DNA from: DASRBN01 sp035294305
Lineage (GTDB): Bacteria; Chloroflexota; Ktedonobacteria; Ktedonobacterales; Ktedonobacteraceae
Reading direction: 5' to 3'
DNA: 64,000 bases
NCBI GenBank assembly: GCA_035294305.1
Contig: DATGLD010000001.1
Coordinates: 51,152-115,151 of the forward strand
In this document: positions 16,880 to 25,364 of the stretch, in pieces
Layout: each line of letters begins with the position of its first letter
Numbering within the stretch: the first letter of the stretch is position 1
Notes under the pieces: model-generated
Told to the model about the DNA's origin: nothing
The model's database searches: none
The model's input: only the letters and a program-made list of their open reading frames with translations
Made by a program: the position numbers and the translations under genes

Positions 16880-17033
16880 AACAATTGTACACTCATATCC
16901 GGCCTTTTGCCGGCTCAACATTGCGGGACAATTCGGCTGCGCACTTGCCTGCTTCACGCGACTGTGGGTGATCGGGGTGCCTGGCCAGGTAATAGAAAAA
17001 ATGGGCAGAGGACAGACCGCTTGCCCAGGTGAA

Positions 17034-17063
17034 ATCTTACCACGCGTGTTAAGGGAATGTCAA
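17034..17063 (-). promoter_or_regulatory. Sigma70-type promoter for the amidoligase operon
   Basis: On the minus strand TTGACA (17063-17058), an 18-base spacer and TAAGAT (17039-17034). It lies about 155 bases upstream of the esterase start, with no other gene between. Confidence 0.65.
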
Positions 17064-17179
17064 ATCAGTTCACGTCTCCCGGTGGAACTTATGATATAGT
17101 ACATATAATGATTTTGAACATCCACATATTCTAATGAATTTTGCCGACCAGACAGGGCAGTGGGAACCCACATCGCCCC

Positions 17180-17219
17180 ATTCTGTAGGGACAGCGGCTG
17201 GTCTCTGTCCCTACAGAAT
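17180..17219. repeat. 15-bp inverted repeat, GTAGGGACAG class
   Basis: Arms 17180-17194 and 17205-17219 are perfect complements around a 10-base loop. In the 486-base divergent gap between the esterase operon and the CynX-like gene; beyond the operon promoter and the two hairpins I see no gene there. Confidence 0.85.
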
Positions 17220-17250
17220 TGTAACAATCAAAATCGGAAAGTAGCAGGAA

Positions 17251-17287
17251 GTCGTCTCATTCTGAGCGCAGCGAAGAATGAGACGAC
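17251..17287. repeat. 13-bp inverted repeat, GAGCG..GAAGAAT class
   Basis: Arms 17251-17263 and 17275-17287 are perfect complements around GAGCGCAGCGA. A second repeat class, with relatives at 39619, 45073 and 54547. Confidence 0.8.
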
Positions 17288-17374
17288 CGAGTTGTGCCGG
17301 TGAAAATTCATCAGAGCATGAAATCAAAGTTCATCACGATATGCTAATTTGATGTGGTGCTAGCGGAGCTGATA

Positions 17375-18814
17375 GTGCAGAAAACAACCCCAATTCCCGT
17401 GGACGAACGCATTACTCTTCCCTGGCGTCGATTCGTTGTCTGCGCCTTAATCGTAGCGGCCGGATTCAATTTACGCTCGGTTATGCTGGCCGTTCCACCG
17501 GTTTTGCCACTGATACAACACGATCTCGGCCTTTCATATACAGGGACCGGCCTGCTTACGGCGCTGCCGGTGCTGGTGCTGGCATGCCTGGCATGGCCTT
17601 CAGGGTTCTTTATAGACCGCGTCGGCAGCCGGCCAGCGGTGATTATCGGCCTGGCACTGCTTGCGGGCGGCACATTTTTGCGCGTTCTGAGCGTCCGGGT
17701 CACGCCGGGACCAGGCGCAGCGCTGCTTTTCCTCTTCACGTTGCTTTTCAGCATGGGAGTTGCTTTGACTCAGACGACGATACCGGTGCTGATTCGCCAC
17801 TGGTTCCCGGCGCAGATTGGCTTTGTGTCGGCTCTCTTCAGCGATGGGCTGATCATTGGAGAAGCGGTGGCGGCAGGTATTACCGTCCCGTTGATGCTGC
17901 GACTGGCGGGAAAAGATGGCTGGGCGGCGACATTTATCTTTTGGGGTGTGCCAATAGTGGTATTATTCATCCTCTGGCTGTGGCTCGCGCCACCTGCGCA
18001 TACCAGGCCGGTCAGAGCCAGGCGCAGGCAGGAACAAGGACAGGCGCCAGGCGCTGCCCCTACGGCGATGGAGGGTGCGGCGCAATCATTATTTCAATCC
18101 CAGTCGGCAAAAGGTCCAGTGCCTGCCGCTTCTCCGTGGGAGAGTATAGTGGCCAGACCCAATCATGTTAAGAGCACATGCGCTAAAGATACCGGCAAAC
18201 CGCCCCGTGTCAACGCGCTGCACCTCGGTATCCTGATCGGTGGGGGCAGTCTCATTTATTTTGGTATGAATGGCTGGATCGCGCCCTATAATGTGGCTAT
18301 TCATGCCAGCGCCTTAACGCCACTGGCCCTGGCGATCTTGAATGCGGCGCAATTGCCGGTCAGCCTGGCAGTGACACTCTTTGCCCAGCGACTCGCGGGC
18401 CGCCGCTTACCCTTTATTATCGCGGGCCTGATCTCTGGCCTCTCGATGGCTGGCTGGCTGCTGGCACCGCCAAGCCTGGAACCACTGTGGGCTGCCCTGC
18501 TTGGAGGAAGTTCCGCTTTCGTCTTCACACTTGGCATCGCGCTACCACCCCTGCTGGCGCTGCCTCACGAAGTAGCGCGCCTGACGGGAATCACAATCTC
18601 GCTTACCTACGCGGTCGCTTTCGTAGGACCTTTTGTAGGCGGAGAGCTCTGGGATATCCTGCATATACCCGCTATGGCCTTTCTGCCGGTAATCATTGCC
18701 TCCCTGATGCTCATTATTCTGGGCGTGTTGCTGCCTTCGCGGGCCCATTTCGGATTGACACCAGAGGCGGGGCAGGCAAGTGATACAGCCCGCTCAATCG
18801 GCCCTTTGAGTTGA
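17375..18814 (+). CDS. MFS transporter, CynX/NimT-like
   Basis: Major facilitator of about 479 residues with about twelve transmembrane helices. The first helix GFNLRSVMLAVPPVLPLI and the following LGLSYTGTGLLTALPVL resemble the cyanate/nitroimidazole transporter subgroup; the loop after helix 2 has FIDRVGSRPA, the usual MFS G-x-x-x-D/R motif. The GTG at 17375 is preferred over 17354 because GGAG lies six bases before it. The central cytoplasmic loop (about residues 215-275) is unusually long and contains repeat-derived sequence. The substrate is not predictable. Confidence 0.85.
   Translation: MQKTTPIPVDERITLPWRRFVVCALIVAAGFNLRSVMLAVPPVLPLIQHDLGLSYTGTGLLTALPVLVLACLAWPSGFFIDRVGSRPAVIIGLALLAGGTFLRVLSVRVTPGPGAALLFLFTLLFSMGVALTQTTIPVLIRHWFPAQIGFVSALFSDGLIIGEAVAAGITVPLMLRLAGKDGWAATFIFWGVPIVVLFILWLWLAPPAHTRPVRARRRQEQGQAPGAAPTAMEGAAQSLFQSQSAKGPVPAASPWESIVARPNHVKSTCAKDTGKPPRVNALHLGILIGGGSLIYFGMNGWIAPYNVAIHASALTPLALAILNAAQLPVSLAVTLFAQRLAGRRLPFIIAGLISGLSMAGWLLAPPSLEPLWAALLGGSSAFVFTLGIALPPLLALPHEVARLTGITISLTYAVAFVGPFVGGELWDILHIPAMAFLPVIIASLMLIILGVLLPSRAHFGLTPEAGQASDTARSIGPLS
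18038..18067. repeat. In-frame repeat in the MFS central loop
   Basis: GGACAGGCGCCAGGCGCTGCCCCTAC, coding for GQAPGAAPTA. The same core as intergenic members; tolerated in the loop between the two MFS halves. Confidence 0.7.
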
Positions 18815-18896
18815 TGACTTGCCTACAAAAGCGTAATGAAGTATGCTTTGAAAAAAGAGACTCGAATCGTGATTTTTCCAAATGAATAGGAGAAAG

Positions 18897-18930
18897 CTGT
18901 AGGGACAGCCACCAGGCGCTGTCCCTACAG
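18897..18930. repeat. 13-bp inverted repeat after the MFS gene
   Basis: Arms 18897-18909 and 18918-18930 are perfect complements, CTGTAGGGACAGC core. Lies between the MFS gene and the phosphoribosyltransferase gene and may terminate the former. Confidence 0.85.
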
Positions 18931-18958
18931 TGCGCACGCGACATCAATGGAGGTATCT

Positions 18959-19630
18959 ATGATGCAGCTGTATCGAGATCGAGGTGAAGCAGGACGGGAA
19001 TTGGCGACCGGACTGGCGGCATACTCTAATCGCCAGGATGTTATTGTGCTCGCCTTGCCACGTGGGGGTGTTCCAGTGGCTTTCGAGGTGGCGAAATTCC
19101 TGCACACTCCGATGGATGTGTTTGTGGTGCGCAAACTTGGCGTACCCGGTCACGAAGAGCTGGCGATGGGAGCCATCGCGACCGGAGGCGTGCGTGTTGT
19201 GAACCGGGATGTGGTGCGCATGTTACACATCCCGGATGCCGTAATCGACGCCGTGGCAGCGCGAGAGCAGCAAGAGTTGGAGCGCCGCGAACACCTGTAC
19301 CGCGATGACCTGGCCCCCCCCGATGTACGTGGCTGCATAGTGATCCTGGTAGATGATGGCCTGGCGACGGGTTCGACGATGCGTGCGGCGGTGACGGCGC
19401 TACGAGAACAACAGCCGGCCCGGATCGTTGTCGCGGTACCGGTAGCTGCTCCTTCTACCTGCGCGGAGTTGCGGGCGGAGGTGGATGAGATCATCTGCGT
19501 GCAAACGCCAGAGCCGTTCTATGGAGTAGGCTACTGGTATCAGGATTTCGGACAAACCAGCGACGAAGAAGTACATGACCTGCTGGTGCAGGCCGAGCAG
19601 GAAAGACCGGCTGTAAGGAGCAAAAAGTAA
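18959..19630 (+). CDS. Phosphoribosyltransferase family protein
   Basis: About 223 residues. The PRPP-binding loop is VILVDDGLATGSTMRAA, the canonical type I phosphoribosyltransferase signature, near residue 125, and ALPRGGVPVAFEVA gives the PPi loop region. Members of this branch (COG1926) are often found as uncharacterised proteins fused to or near hydrolases. Start chosen at the ATG 18959 (or 18962) because GGAGG at 18949-18953 precedes it by five to eight bases; the ATG at 18947 overlaps that ribosome-binding site. Substrate base unknown. Confidence 0.88.
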   Translation: MMQLYRDRGEAGRELATGLAAYSNRQDVIVLALPRGGVPVAFEVAKFLHTPMDVFVVRKLGVPGHEELAMGAIATGGVRVVNRDVVRMLHIPDAVIDAVAAREQQELERREHLYRDDLAPPDVRGCIVILVDDGLATGSTMRAAVTALREQQPARIVVAVPVAAPSTCAELRAEVDEIICVQTPEPFYGVGYWYQDFGQTSDEEVHDLLVQAEQERPAVRSKK

Positions 19631-19778
19631 TCCTACAAAAGCGATCACGAAGCTGCGCCTGCTGGGACCGTGAAAAAAGCACTCGGTTGAACGTAATCAT
19701 CTTAATAGATGCAGCAAGACATATTCACCATAGTCATACCCATACGTTATTTTATACGGCGGGAACGGATATACGAAG

Positions 19779-22508
19779 ATGATCAAGCGTTACGCTGCCG
19801 GGCCACAGTTGAATTTTCTCCGCGCACTACTGGCAGCATGCTGCCCGTTGTTGCCTGCGCTGCTCTTTCCTTCCCTTACGGCAGCGGATTCAACTCATAC
19901 CGCGGGCCGGAGTATTTCGCTACAGGTGAGTGTCGGGTTCAACGAAAACTATCGCCTTAACCTCTGGGCTCCTGTTCAGATCGCGCTGAGTAATAGCGGC
20001 GCTGATTTTAGCGGGACGATATCTGTTTACACCTTCAGTTCCCAGGCACGCTCAAGCTCCGGGCCGGTCGCTTATTCGCCGTGGAACTTTCAAGTACCCG
20101 TTAAGCTGGCAAGGGGAGCGCGGAAAGCGATTCATTTAAACATTCCCCTCTACTATGTGAGCACAAATTATCCGTTTGGCGTCGAGGCGCGAGTGCTTGA
20201 TACCCAGGGGCATGTCGTGGTCGCGCGGCAGGATGTAGCAAATTACCTGAACCCGAATGATATTCTCGTTGGTGTTTTCTCCGCTAACAACGCCGGATTC
20301 GGACCTCTCTCAACCGTCGCGCTGCCCTACCACGCCAGTTCTATCGTCGTCACTTCCCTGGACGCGGCCAGCATGCCGGCATCCTCCGATCTACTGACCA
20401 ATTTCGACATGTTGATATTTGATGATTTTACGACCGCGACATTGAGCGCAGCACAACGCGCCGCGCTGATATCGTGGGTCAACCAGGGTGGGGCGCTAAT
20501 CGAGGTGGGCGGAACAGGCTGGCAACGTACACTGCGCGGCCTACCATCTGAATTAGTGCCAGTGAGCCTGCTCGGCACCGGGCTGCTCCCGCCAGGTACG
20601 CACCTGTTGCCTGAAGAGGTGCGAATGCAGGAAAGCGACTCGGGGAACGGGAACCTGGCGCTTGATGATACGCTGCAACAGTCCATTCCTATAAGTAGAG
20701 CGACATTGAGCGCGAAAGGGACAGGTGGACAATCACAAGGGGACAAACAGGCGACTACAACGGTTGCCCCTACGAGCCTGGTTGTCCTTTCGTCTGGCAC
20801 AGTTCCGTTGCAGGTGGAGACGCAACATGGGCAGGGCACGATTTGCTACCTGGCATTCGATCCTGCTGTACAGCCGTTCCTGGGTTGGCCTGCCATTAGC
20901 GTTTTCTGGAAAGGCCTGTTATTGCGCGCGCTCGGGGATCGCACCTTGATCGGCAATGCGCCAAAATTTAGCAGCGGGCCTGGGGATGTGCTGGTAAAAG
21001 AGGGCGTAGAACAGATTCTACAGCCACCCTATTTCTTCTCGCCCTGGATCGCCGCTGTGCTGCTGCTTAGCTATATTCTGATACTGGGGCCGCTGAGCAT
21101 CTTGCCGCTGAGGCGCTTGAAGCGCCCTCAATGGATATGGCGTATCATCCTGGCCGGCATCGTTTTCTTCTCCCTTTTCTCCTATGGACTCTCTTTTTAC
21201 GCGCACGGCGCGGCATTGCTGGATAATACGATTTCGCTGGTACAACTGAACGCCGGTGGTTCTCCGGCCCATATTACAACCTACTCCGGCATTTTCACAC
21301 CCGACGATGGTGACTTCACGATCCAATTTCCTGCTAATGAACTTGTACTGCCCATCTCATATCCGCTCTCGGCTTCAAGTCCTGTTTACTCGTCCGGCGA
21401 CCCGCATATTAGCCTGTCTCCAACGCCAGAGAGCGTCATCGTGCGTGAGCCGGGAACAGGAACATGGACGTTTCATGCCCTGGTTTCGCAACAGGATGTG
21501 CAACTACAGGGAAAGATTACCGCCGATCTGACCTTGAAGCAAAGTCGGCTGGTCGGATCAATCACGAATACGCTGGATGCGGCGCTCAACGATGTTTTTG
21601 TGCTGGTTCCGCACGGCTTCGTATCCATTGGTCACTTGCCCGCTGGCGAAACGACACAGGTCGATCTTCCCCTGCGACACGCGACAAAAGCGGAGATAAC
21701 GCTGGCCGATGCGATTGCTCTGAATAACGGCCTGCCGGCATCGTATTTTCCGTACAGTGATAATGGGCAGGCGACGAACGATTTCCAGCGCCACGTGGCC
21801 ACGCTGGAGGCCTTGAGCGGCGTGGGAATCGCTTATACACCATGCGGCGGGCCATGCATTACGCAGGCGCTTGTAAGCAAAGGAGCTGTATTGACCGCGC
21901 CACCTGGAACGCCCGAAACGCTGCATGTGCCGGTCAACAGCGACCCATTATTGCTAAATGGAGCGCAGGCGACACTGATAGGCTGGGCGGACGCGCCATT
22001 GGATGGCGCGTCCGCCGTTATGATCAATCATAAGCGACCAAACGGTTTTCATGATAACCTGGTAGAAGCGCCGCTGGCCCTCGATTTTCAGCAAAATGCG
22101 AGCGTGCCACCTAACATTGTGCAGGGCAGGGTGGTAGACGAGCAGAACAGCGATGTGGAATTGACCGCGCCCGGCACCTATAGTCTGACGATAGGAACGG
22201 TCAGCTTTGAATTCGCGCTACCCCTGGCCCAGGGCGCCGCGATGAGCACTATGACCGTAACGGAACCGAATGCCATCTACGACCTCACTCATCAAACCCA
22301 CCCACGTGCAGCCGGCGACGTGATACAGGCGAGCCTATTTAACTGGCAAACCAATGGATGGGAGAGGATTACGCTAAACTCAGGAACCTTTACGACCACG
22401 CAAGCTGCCGCCTATATTGGGCCGGGCGGGCGCGTGCTATTGCAGGTCGCAAACGCCGACCCGTCGGGCTTGCTGCTATTCGCGAAGCCGTCAGTGAGTG
22501 TACAATAG
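19779..22508 (+). CDS. Large secreted/membrane protein of unknown function (paralogue B)
   Basis: 909 residues with an N-terminal signal sequence (about residues 14-36, LRALLAACCPLLPALLF), a beta-rich region, the block ALISWVNQGGALIEVGG, membrane helices near residues 416-437 and 454-474, and a large C-terminal extracytoplasmic part. It matches the 926-residue protein at 7333-10113 along its length, for example PPGTHLLP, LIGWADA and YIGPGGRVLLQV against YLGPGGRVLMQV. Function unknown; topology suggests an exported surface or sensor-like protein anchored by two central helices. Monocistronic. Confidence 0.8.
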   Translation: MIKRYAAGPQLNFLRALLAACCPLLPALLFPSLTAADSTHTAGRSISLQVSVGFNENYRLNLWAPVQIALSNSGADFSGTISVYTFSSQARSSSGPVAYSPWNFQVPVKLARGARKAIHLNIPLYYVSTNYPFGVEARVLDTQGHVVVARQDVANYLNPNDILVGVFSANNAGFGPLSTVALPYHASSIVVTSLDAASMPASSDLLTNFDMLIFDDFTTATLSAAQRAALISWVNQGGALIEVGGTGWQRTLRGLPSELVPVSLLGTGLLPPGTHLLPEEVRMQESDSGNGNLALDDTLQQSIPISRATLSAKGTGGQSQGDKQATTTVAPTSLVVLSSGTVPLQVETQHGQGTICYLAFDPAVQPFLGWPAISVFWKGLLLRALGDRTLIGNAPKFSSGPGDVLVKEGVEQILQPPYFFSPWIAAVLLLSYILILGPLSILPLRRLKRPQWIWRIILAGIVFFSLFSYGLSFYAHGAALLDNTISLVQLNAGGSPAHITTYSGIFTPDDGDFTIQFPANELVLPISYPLSASSPVYSSGDPHISLSPTPESVIVREPGTGTWTFHALVSQQDVQLQGKITADLTLKQSRLVGSITNTLDAALNDVFVLVPHGFVSIGHLPAGETTQVDLPLRHATKAEITLADAIALNNGLPASYFPYSDNGQATNDFQRHVATLEALSGVGIAYTPCGGPCITQALVSKGAVLTAPPGTPETLHVPVNSDPLLLNGAQATLIGWADAPLDGASAVMINHKRPNGFHDNLVEAPLALDFQQNASVPPNIVQGRVVDEQNSDVELTAPGTYSLTIGTVSFEFALPLAQGAAMSTMTVTEPNAIYDLTHQTHPRAAGDVIQASLFNWQTNGWERITLNSGTFTTTQAAAYIGPGGRVLLQVANADPSGLLLFAKPSVSVQ
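20718..20775. repeat. Repeat-like in-frame insertion in paralogue B
   Basis: GGGACAGG ... CCCCTACG sequence coding for about 16 residues (GTGGQSQGDKQATTTVAPT) that paralogue A lacks at the equivalent place. Degenerate member of the GC-rich repeat class. Confidence 0.5.
21986..22016. repeat. 13-bp inverted repeat within paralogue B
   Basis: Arms 21986-21998 and 22004-22016 are perfect complements (GGCGGACGCGCCA). Unlike the other internal repeats it causes no length difference from paralogue A, so it replaced sequence rather than adding codons, or arose in place. Confidence 0.7.
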
Positions 22509-22620
22509 CGAATTTCCAAAGACCCTGCGCAAGGAAACCTTAAGGGTTCAGAGGATGCGCTCCTATCCTCCACTTCAAGGCGACGCCATATCTCGATCCA
22601 AAGACGGTGCAGGCGCGTAT

Positions 22621-23853
22621 TCACATTTCGTTTGCCACCACTGCCGTATTATCTGGATGATCCTTACCAGTATTCTTTTCTAGCATACGGTCAATCGCCT
22701 GGGGTGCAAAAATATGATCTCCCAGCATCAACGCGAGTCCGCTAACTCCGGCTCGCTCGTCCAAGCGACTGGTAGTGATTTGCAAATTGCGGGTAGCCAG
22801 CGGTAGTGACCGGCGGTAGACAACCTCGCGAATGCCGGCAAGTAAGGGTTCGTCGGCGTGTGCCAGGCGACCGCCAATGACAACCAGCGAGGGGTTGAAG
22901 AAGCTGACGGCATCGGAGATGGCCTGGCCGAGCACTCGGCCTGCCTGTCGCGCAAGGCGCACGGCGTCGGGCTGGCCGGCGCGAATGAGGCGAACGACAT
23001 CGAAAGAGGAGTTTACATCGTGTCCGAGCGCCCGCAGATCGCGGATGAGCGCCCATCCCCCTGCGTAAGCCTCAAAGCAGCCGATATTCCCACAGCGGCA
23101 GATCGGGCCTCCCTCACCGCTATAGGGGATGTGCCCAAGGTCACCCGCTGCCCCCTGCGCGCCGCGATACAGTTCATTATTGGCGATGATGCCACAGCCG
23201 ACACCAGTACCAACCTTGATGAAGAGCATATCATGGTGCTGCGGCCAGCAGGCACGCTGCTCGCCGAAAGCCATGGCGTTGACATCGTTATCGACCAGGG
23301 ATGGACAATTGTAGAGCGTGGAGAAGTAGCCGGGAATATCGAATTCATCCCAACCGGTCATAATTGGCGGGCTGACGACACGGCCGGTTGCAAATTCGAC
23401 AGGCCCTGGCACTGCTATACCAATACCCCGTACATCTTTTGACGGCCTCCTGGCAACAGCCAGGAGCATTTCAAATGCTTTTGCTACTCGCTCGAGAACT
23501 GGATATGGACCTGTAGCGATGTCTAATGCTTCAGCTTCCTCGGCAAGGATCACACCGGCCAGGTCGGTAATCGCACAGCGCAAATGGCTGGCTCCTATAT
23601 CGGCGATGAGCAACAAACCCCCAGAAGCATTGAATCTGAAGCGCGTCGGTGGTCGCCCCCCTGTTGAGGCACTCTCGCCATCAGGGACAAGTAAGCCAGC
23701 AGCGAACAAAGCATCCAATCGCTGTGTGATAGTTGACCGTGCCAGGCCTGTTAAATGTACCAGGTCAGAGCGTGTTCGGGCTTCCCCCTGACGAAATAAG
23801 GCCAGGATTGCCCCCGGGCCAAAAGCCTCGCTGCCATTTGTACCTGCGATCAT
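22621..23853 (-). CDS. ROK family transcriptional regulator
   Basis: About 410 residues. N-terminal winged helix-turn-helix (about residues 10-65, with TRSDLVHLTGLARSTITQRL), then a ROK kinase-like domain: ADIGASHLRCAI for phosphate binding, VPGPVEF, LVDNDVNAMAFGE and the zinc motif CRCGNIGCFEA. Regulators of this kind bind a sugar or sugar phosphate and repress uptake operons. The ATG at 23853 has GAGGAG eight bases upstream. Divergent from the sugar ABC operon beginning at 24261, which it very likely controls. Confidence 0.9.
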   Translation of the reverse strand: MIAGTNGSEAFGPGAILALFRQGEARTRSDLVHLTGLARSTITQRLDALFAAGLLVPDGESASTGGRPPTRFRFNASGGLLLIADIGASHLRCAITDLAGVILAEEAEALDIATGPYPVLERVAKAFEMLLAVARRPSKDVRGIGIAVPGPVEFATGRVVSPPIMTGWDEFDIPGYFSTLYNCPSLVDNDVNAMAFGEQRACWPQHHDMLFIKVGTGVGCGIIANNELYRGAQGAAGDLGHIPYSGEGGPICRCGNIGCFEAYAGGWALIRDLRALGHDVNSSFDVVRLIRAGQPDAVRLARQAGRVLGQAISDAVSFFNPSLVVIGGRLAHADEPLLAGIREVVYRRSLPLATRNLQITTSRLDERAGVSGLALMLGDHIFAPQAIDRMLEKNTGKDHPDNTAVVANEM

Positions 23854-23958
23854 CAATCAGTCTCCTCTCGTTTGCTCAGCGTTCCCTCATATCAACAGAA
23901 TGACAGCTTCTCAGAAAATATAACTCTTTAGTGACTATGTGTGGATGCGGGCCTTATC

Positions 23959-23964
23959 ATTATA
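23959..23964 (-). promoter_or_regulatory. Possible -10 box for the ROK gene
   Basis: Minus-strand TATAAT about 105 bases upstream of the ROK start. No good -35 box at the expected distance, so this is tentative. Confidence 0.3.
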
Positions 23965-24037
23965 CTACTGCATCCATAGTGCCTCCTGCATCGCACTTTT
24001 GTATGTTCTGATGTCCACTTATATCTTCTTATCTGCC

Positions 24038-24053
24038 CTATTCTAGAGAATAG
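24038..24053. promoter_or_regulatory. Palindromic operator candidate for the ROK regulator
   Basis: Perfect inverted repeat CTATTCT-AG-AGAATAG in the divergent intergenic region, 55 bases upstream of the -35 of the sugar operon. Size and symmetry fit a dimeric winged-helix regulator. Confidence 0.5.
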
Positions 24054-24108
24054 TATACCATAATTTACCACTTTCGTCGATATTAGTCAAAACTGGTCAG
24101 ACTTTTGC

Positions 24109-24137
24109 TTGACAATCGTCATAAGTTATGTTACACT
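24109..24137 (+). promoter_or_regulatory. Sigma70-type promoter of the sugar ABC operon
   Basis: TTGACA (24109-24114), a 17-base spacer and TACACT (24132-24137). Predicted start near 24144, giving a leader of about 117 bases before the binding-protein gene. Confidence 0.75.
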
Positions 24138-24149
24138 TCCTTCATACCA

Positions 24150-24206
24150 TTCTTTGTAGGTTGTCTTCTCTAGTGCTGGTTTTCTTTGTAGGTCGTCCTC
24201 TTTAGT
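24150..24206. repeat. Two 25-base direct repeats in the operon leader
   Basis: TTCTTTGTAGGTTGTCTTCT at 24150 and TTCTTTGTAGGTCGTCCTCT at 24182 begin near-identical 25-mers with a period of 32. They sit just after the predicted transcription start, in a position suited to an operator or a leader RNA element. Confidence 0.6.
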
Positions 24207-24260
24207 CACGTCAAACTTATCTCTGTATGAAGAAGCAGCATCTCAACAAGGAGGAAATTA

Positions 24261-25277
24261 GTGAGCGCGATGCTTCGCAAAGTCTCGATTGTGCTGGCAA
24301 TCCTGGCGCTGGTCACCATGATAGCCGCTTGTGGCGGAACTTCTGGCAGTAGTAGTAACGGCAATGTTGCCGCTATCATCAAGGGTCTGGACAATCCTTT
24401 CTTCCAGGCCATGCAACAGGGGATTCAAGATGAATCCAGGGCCCTGAGTACGACAGTTACCGTGCAGGCGGCGACCAGTATCACCGATACCACCGGGCAG
24501 GCTGATAAGCTCCAGGCACTGGCTGGCCAGAACTATGCCTGTTACGTAGTCAACCCCATCAGTGGAACGAATCTCGTGCAGCCGCTTGTGCCGATTTCAC
24601 AGGCTGGCAAACCTATCATCAACATCGATAACCCTATCAGTCCCCAGGCCGCTCAGAGCGCAGGATTGAAGATCTCAACCTATATCGGCACAGATAACAT
24701 TAGCGCCGGTAAGATGGCTGCAGCTGAGATGGCCAAACTCTTGCCAAATGGCGGTACTGTTGCTCTAATTGGTGGTATTGCTGGTGACGTTACGAGCCAG
24801 GCACGCCTGACCGGTTTCCAGCAGGGATTACCATCCAACATTCATGTCATTCAGACGGTGGCTGCAAACTGGGATCGCCAGACGGCCTTGACGGATGCTG
24901 GCAATATTTTGCGGGCAAATCCTGATCTGAGCGGCTTTTTTGTCGCAAACGATGATATGGCATTGGGTGTTGGCCGTGCTATCTCCGACGCAGGGAAGCA
25001 GGGCCAGGTGAAAGTTGTAAGCGTTGATGGTATTCAGGATGCGCTGAAGGCAATCCAGACTGGCACTCTCTCAGCAACGGTCTCTCAATACCCCTACACC
25101 ATCGGAGCGATGGGCATGGAAGCCTGTAAAGCTGCTATGGAGGGTAAGACATTGCCAACCAGCGTCACGGCGCCGGTTCTGGTAGTAACGCAGGCGAATG
25201 CTACTCAGGCGCTTGCCAGCTTCCCCAAGCCGTTTGCCAGCTACAACGACCCCTTCACCAGTCTGATCGGTAAATAG
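24261..25277 (+). CDS. Sugar ABC transporter substrate-binding lipoprotein
   Basis: 338 residues. Signal peptide with a lipobox MIAACGG (acylated Cys near residue 25) and a Ser/Gly linker, then a type I periplasmic-binding fold of the ribose/xylose class: KGLDNPFFQAMQQGI, INIDNPI, GKMAAAEMAKLL, FFVANDDMALGVGRA and VSVDGIQDALKAI. A GTG start with AAGGAGG seven bases upstream. First gene of an operon with a permease, an ATPase, an epimerase and a kinase; captures a sugar (probably a ketose or pentose) at the cell surface. Confidence 0.92.
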   Translation: MSAMLRKVSIVLAILALVTMIAACGGTSGSSSNGNVAAIIKGLDNPFFQAMQQGIQDESRALSTTVTVQAATSITDTTGQADKLQALAGQNYACYVVNPISGTNLVQPLVPISQAGKPIINIDNPISPQAAQSAGLKISTYIGTDNISAGKMAAAEMAKLLPNGGTVALIGGIAGDVTSQARLTGFQQGLPSNIHVIQTVAANWDRQTALTDAGNILRANPDLSGFFVANDDMALGVGRAISDAGKQGQVKVVSVDGIQDALKAIQTGTLSATVSQYPYTIGAMGMEACKAAMEGKTLPTSVTAPVLVVTQANATQALASFPKPFASYNDPFTSLIGK

Positions 25278-25292
25278 TGTGTTGAAAAGGTA

Positions 25293-25339
25293 GGGCGGCC
25301 ACGTGCTGGATCAAACTACACTCTACAGTGTGGCCGCCC
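25293..25339 (+). promoter_or_regulatory. Intercistronic hairpin after the binding-protein gene
   Basis: GGGCGGCCAC (25293-25302) pairs with GTGGCCGCCC (25330-25339). No T-run follows. Such stems usually stabilise the abundant binding-protein message and reduce read-through into the permease gene. Confidence 0.6.
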
Positions 25340-25364
25340 GGCATAATCAGAAGGAACATGTGAA

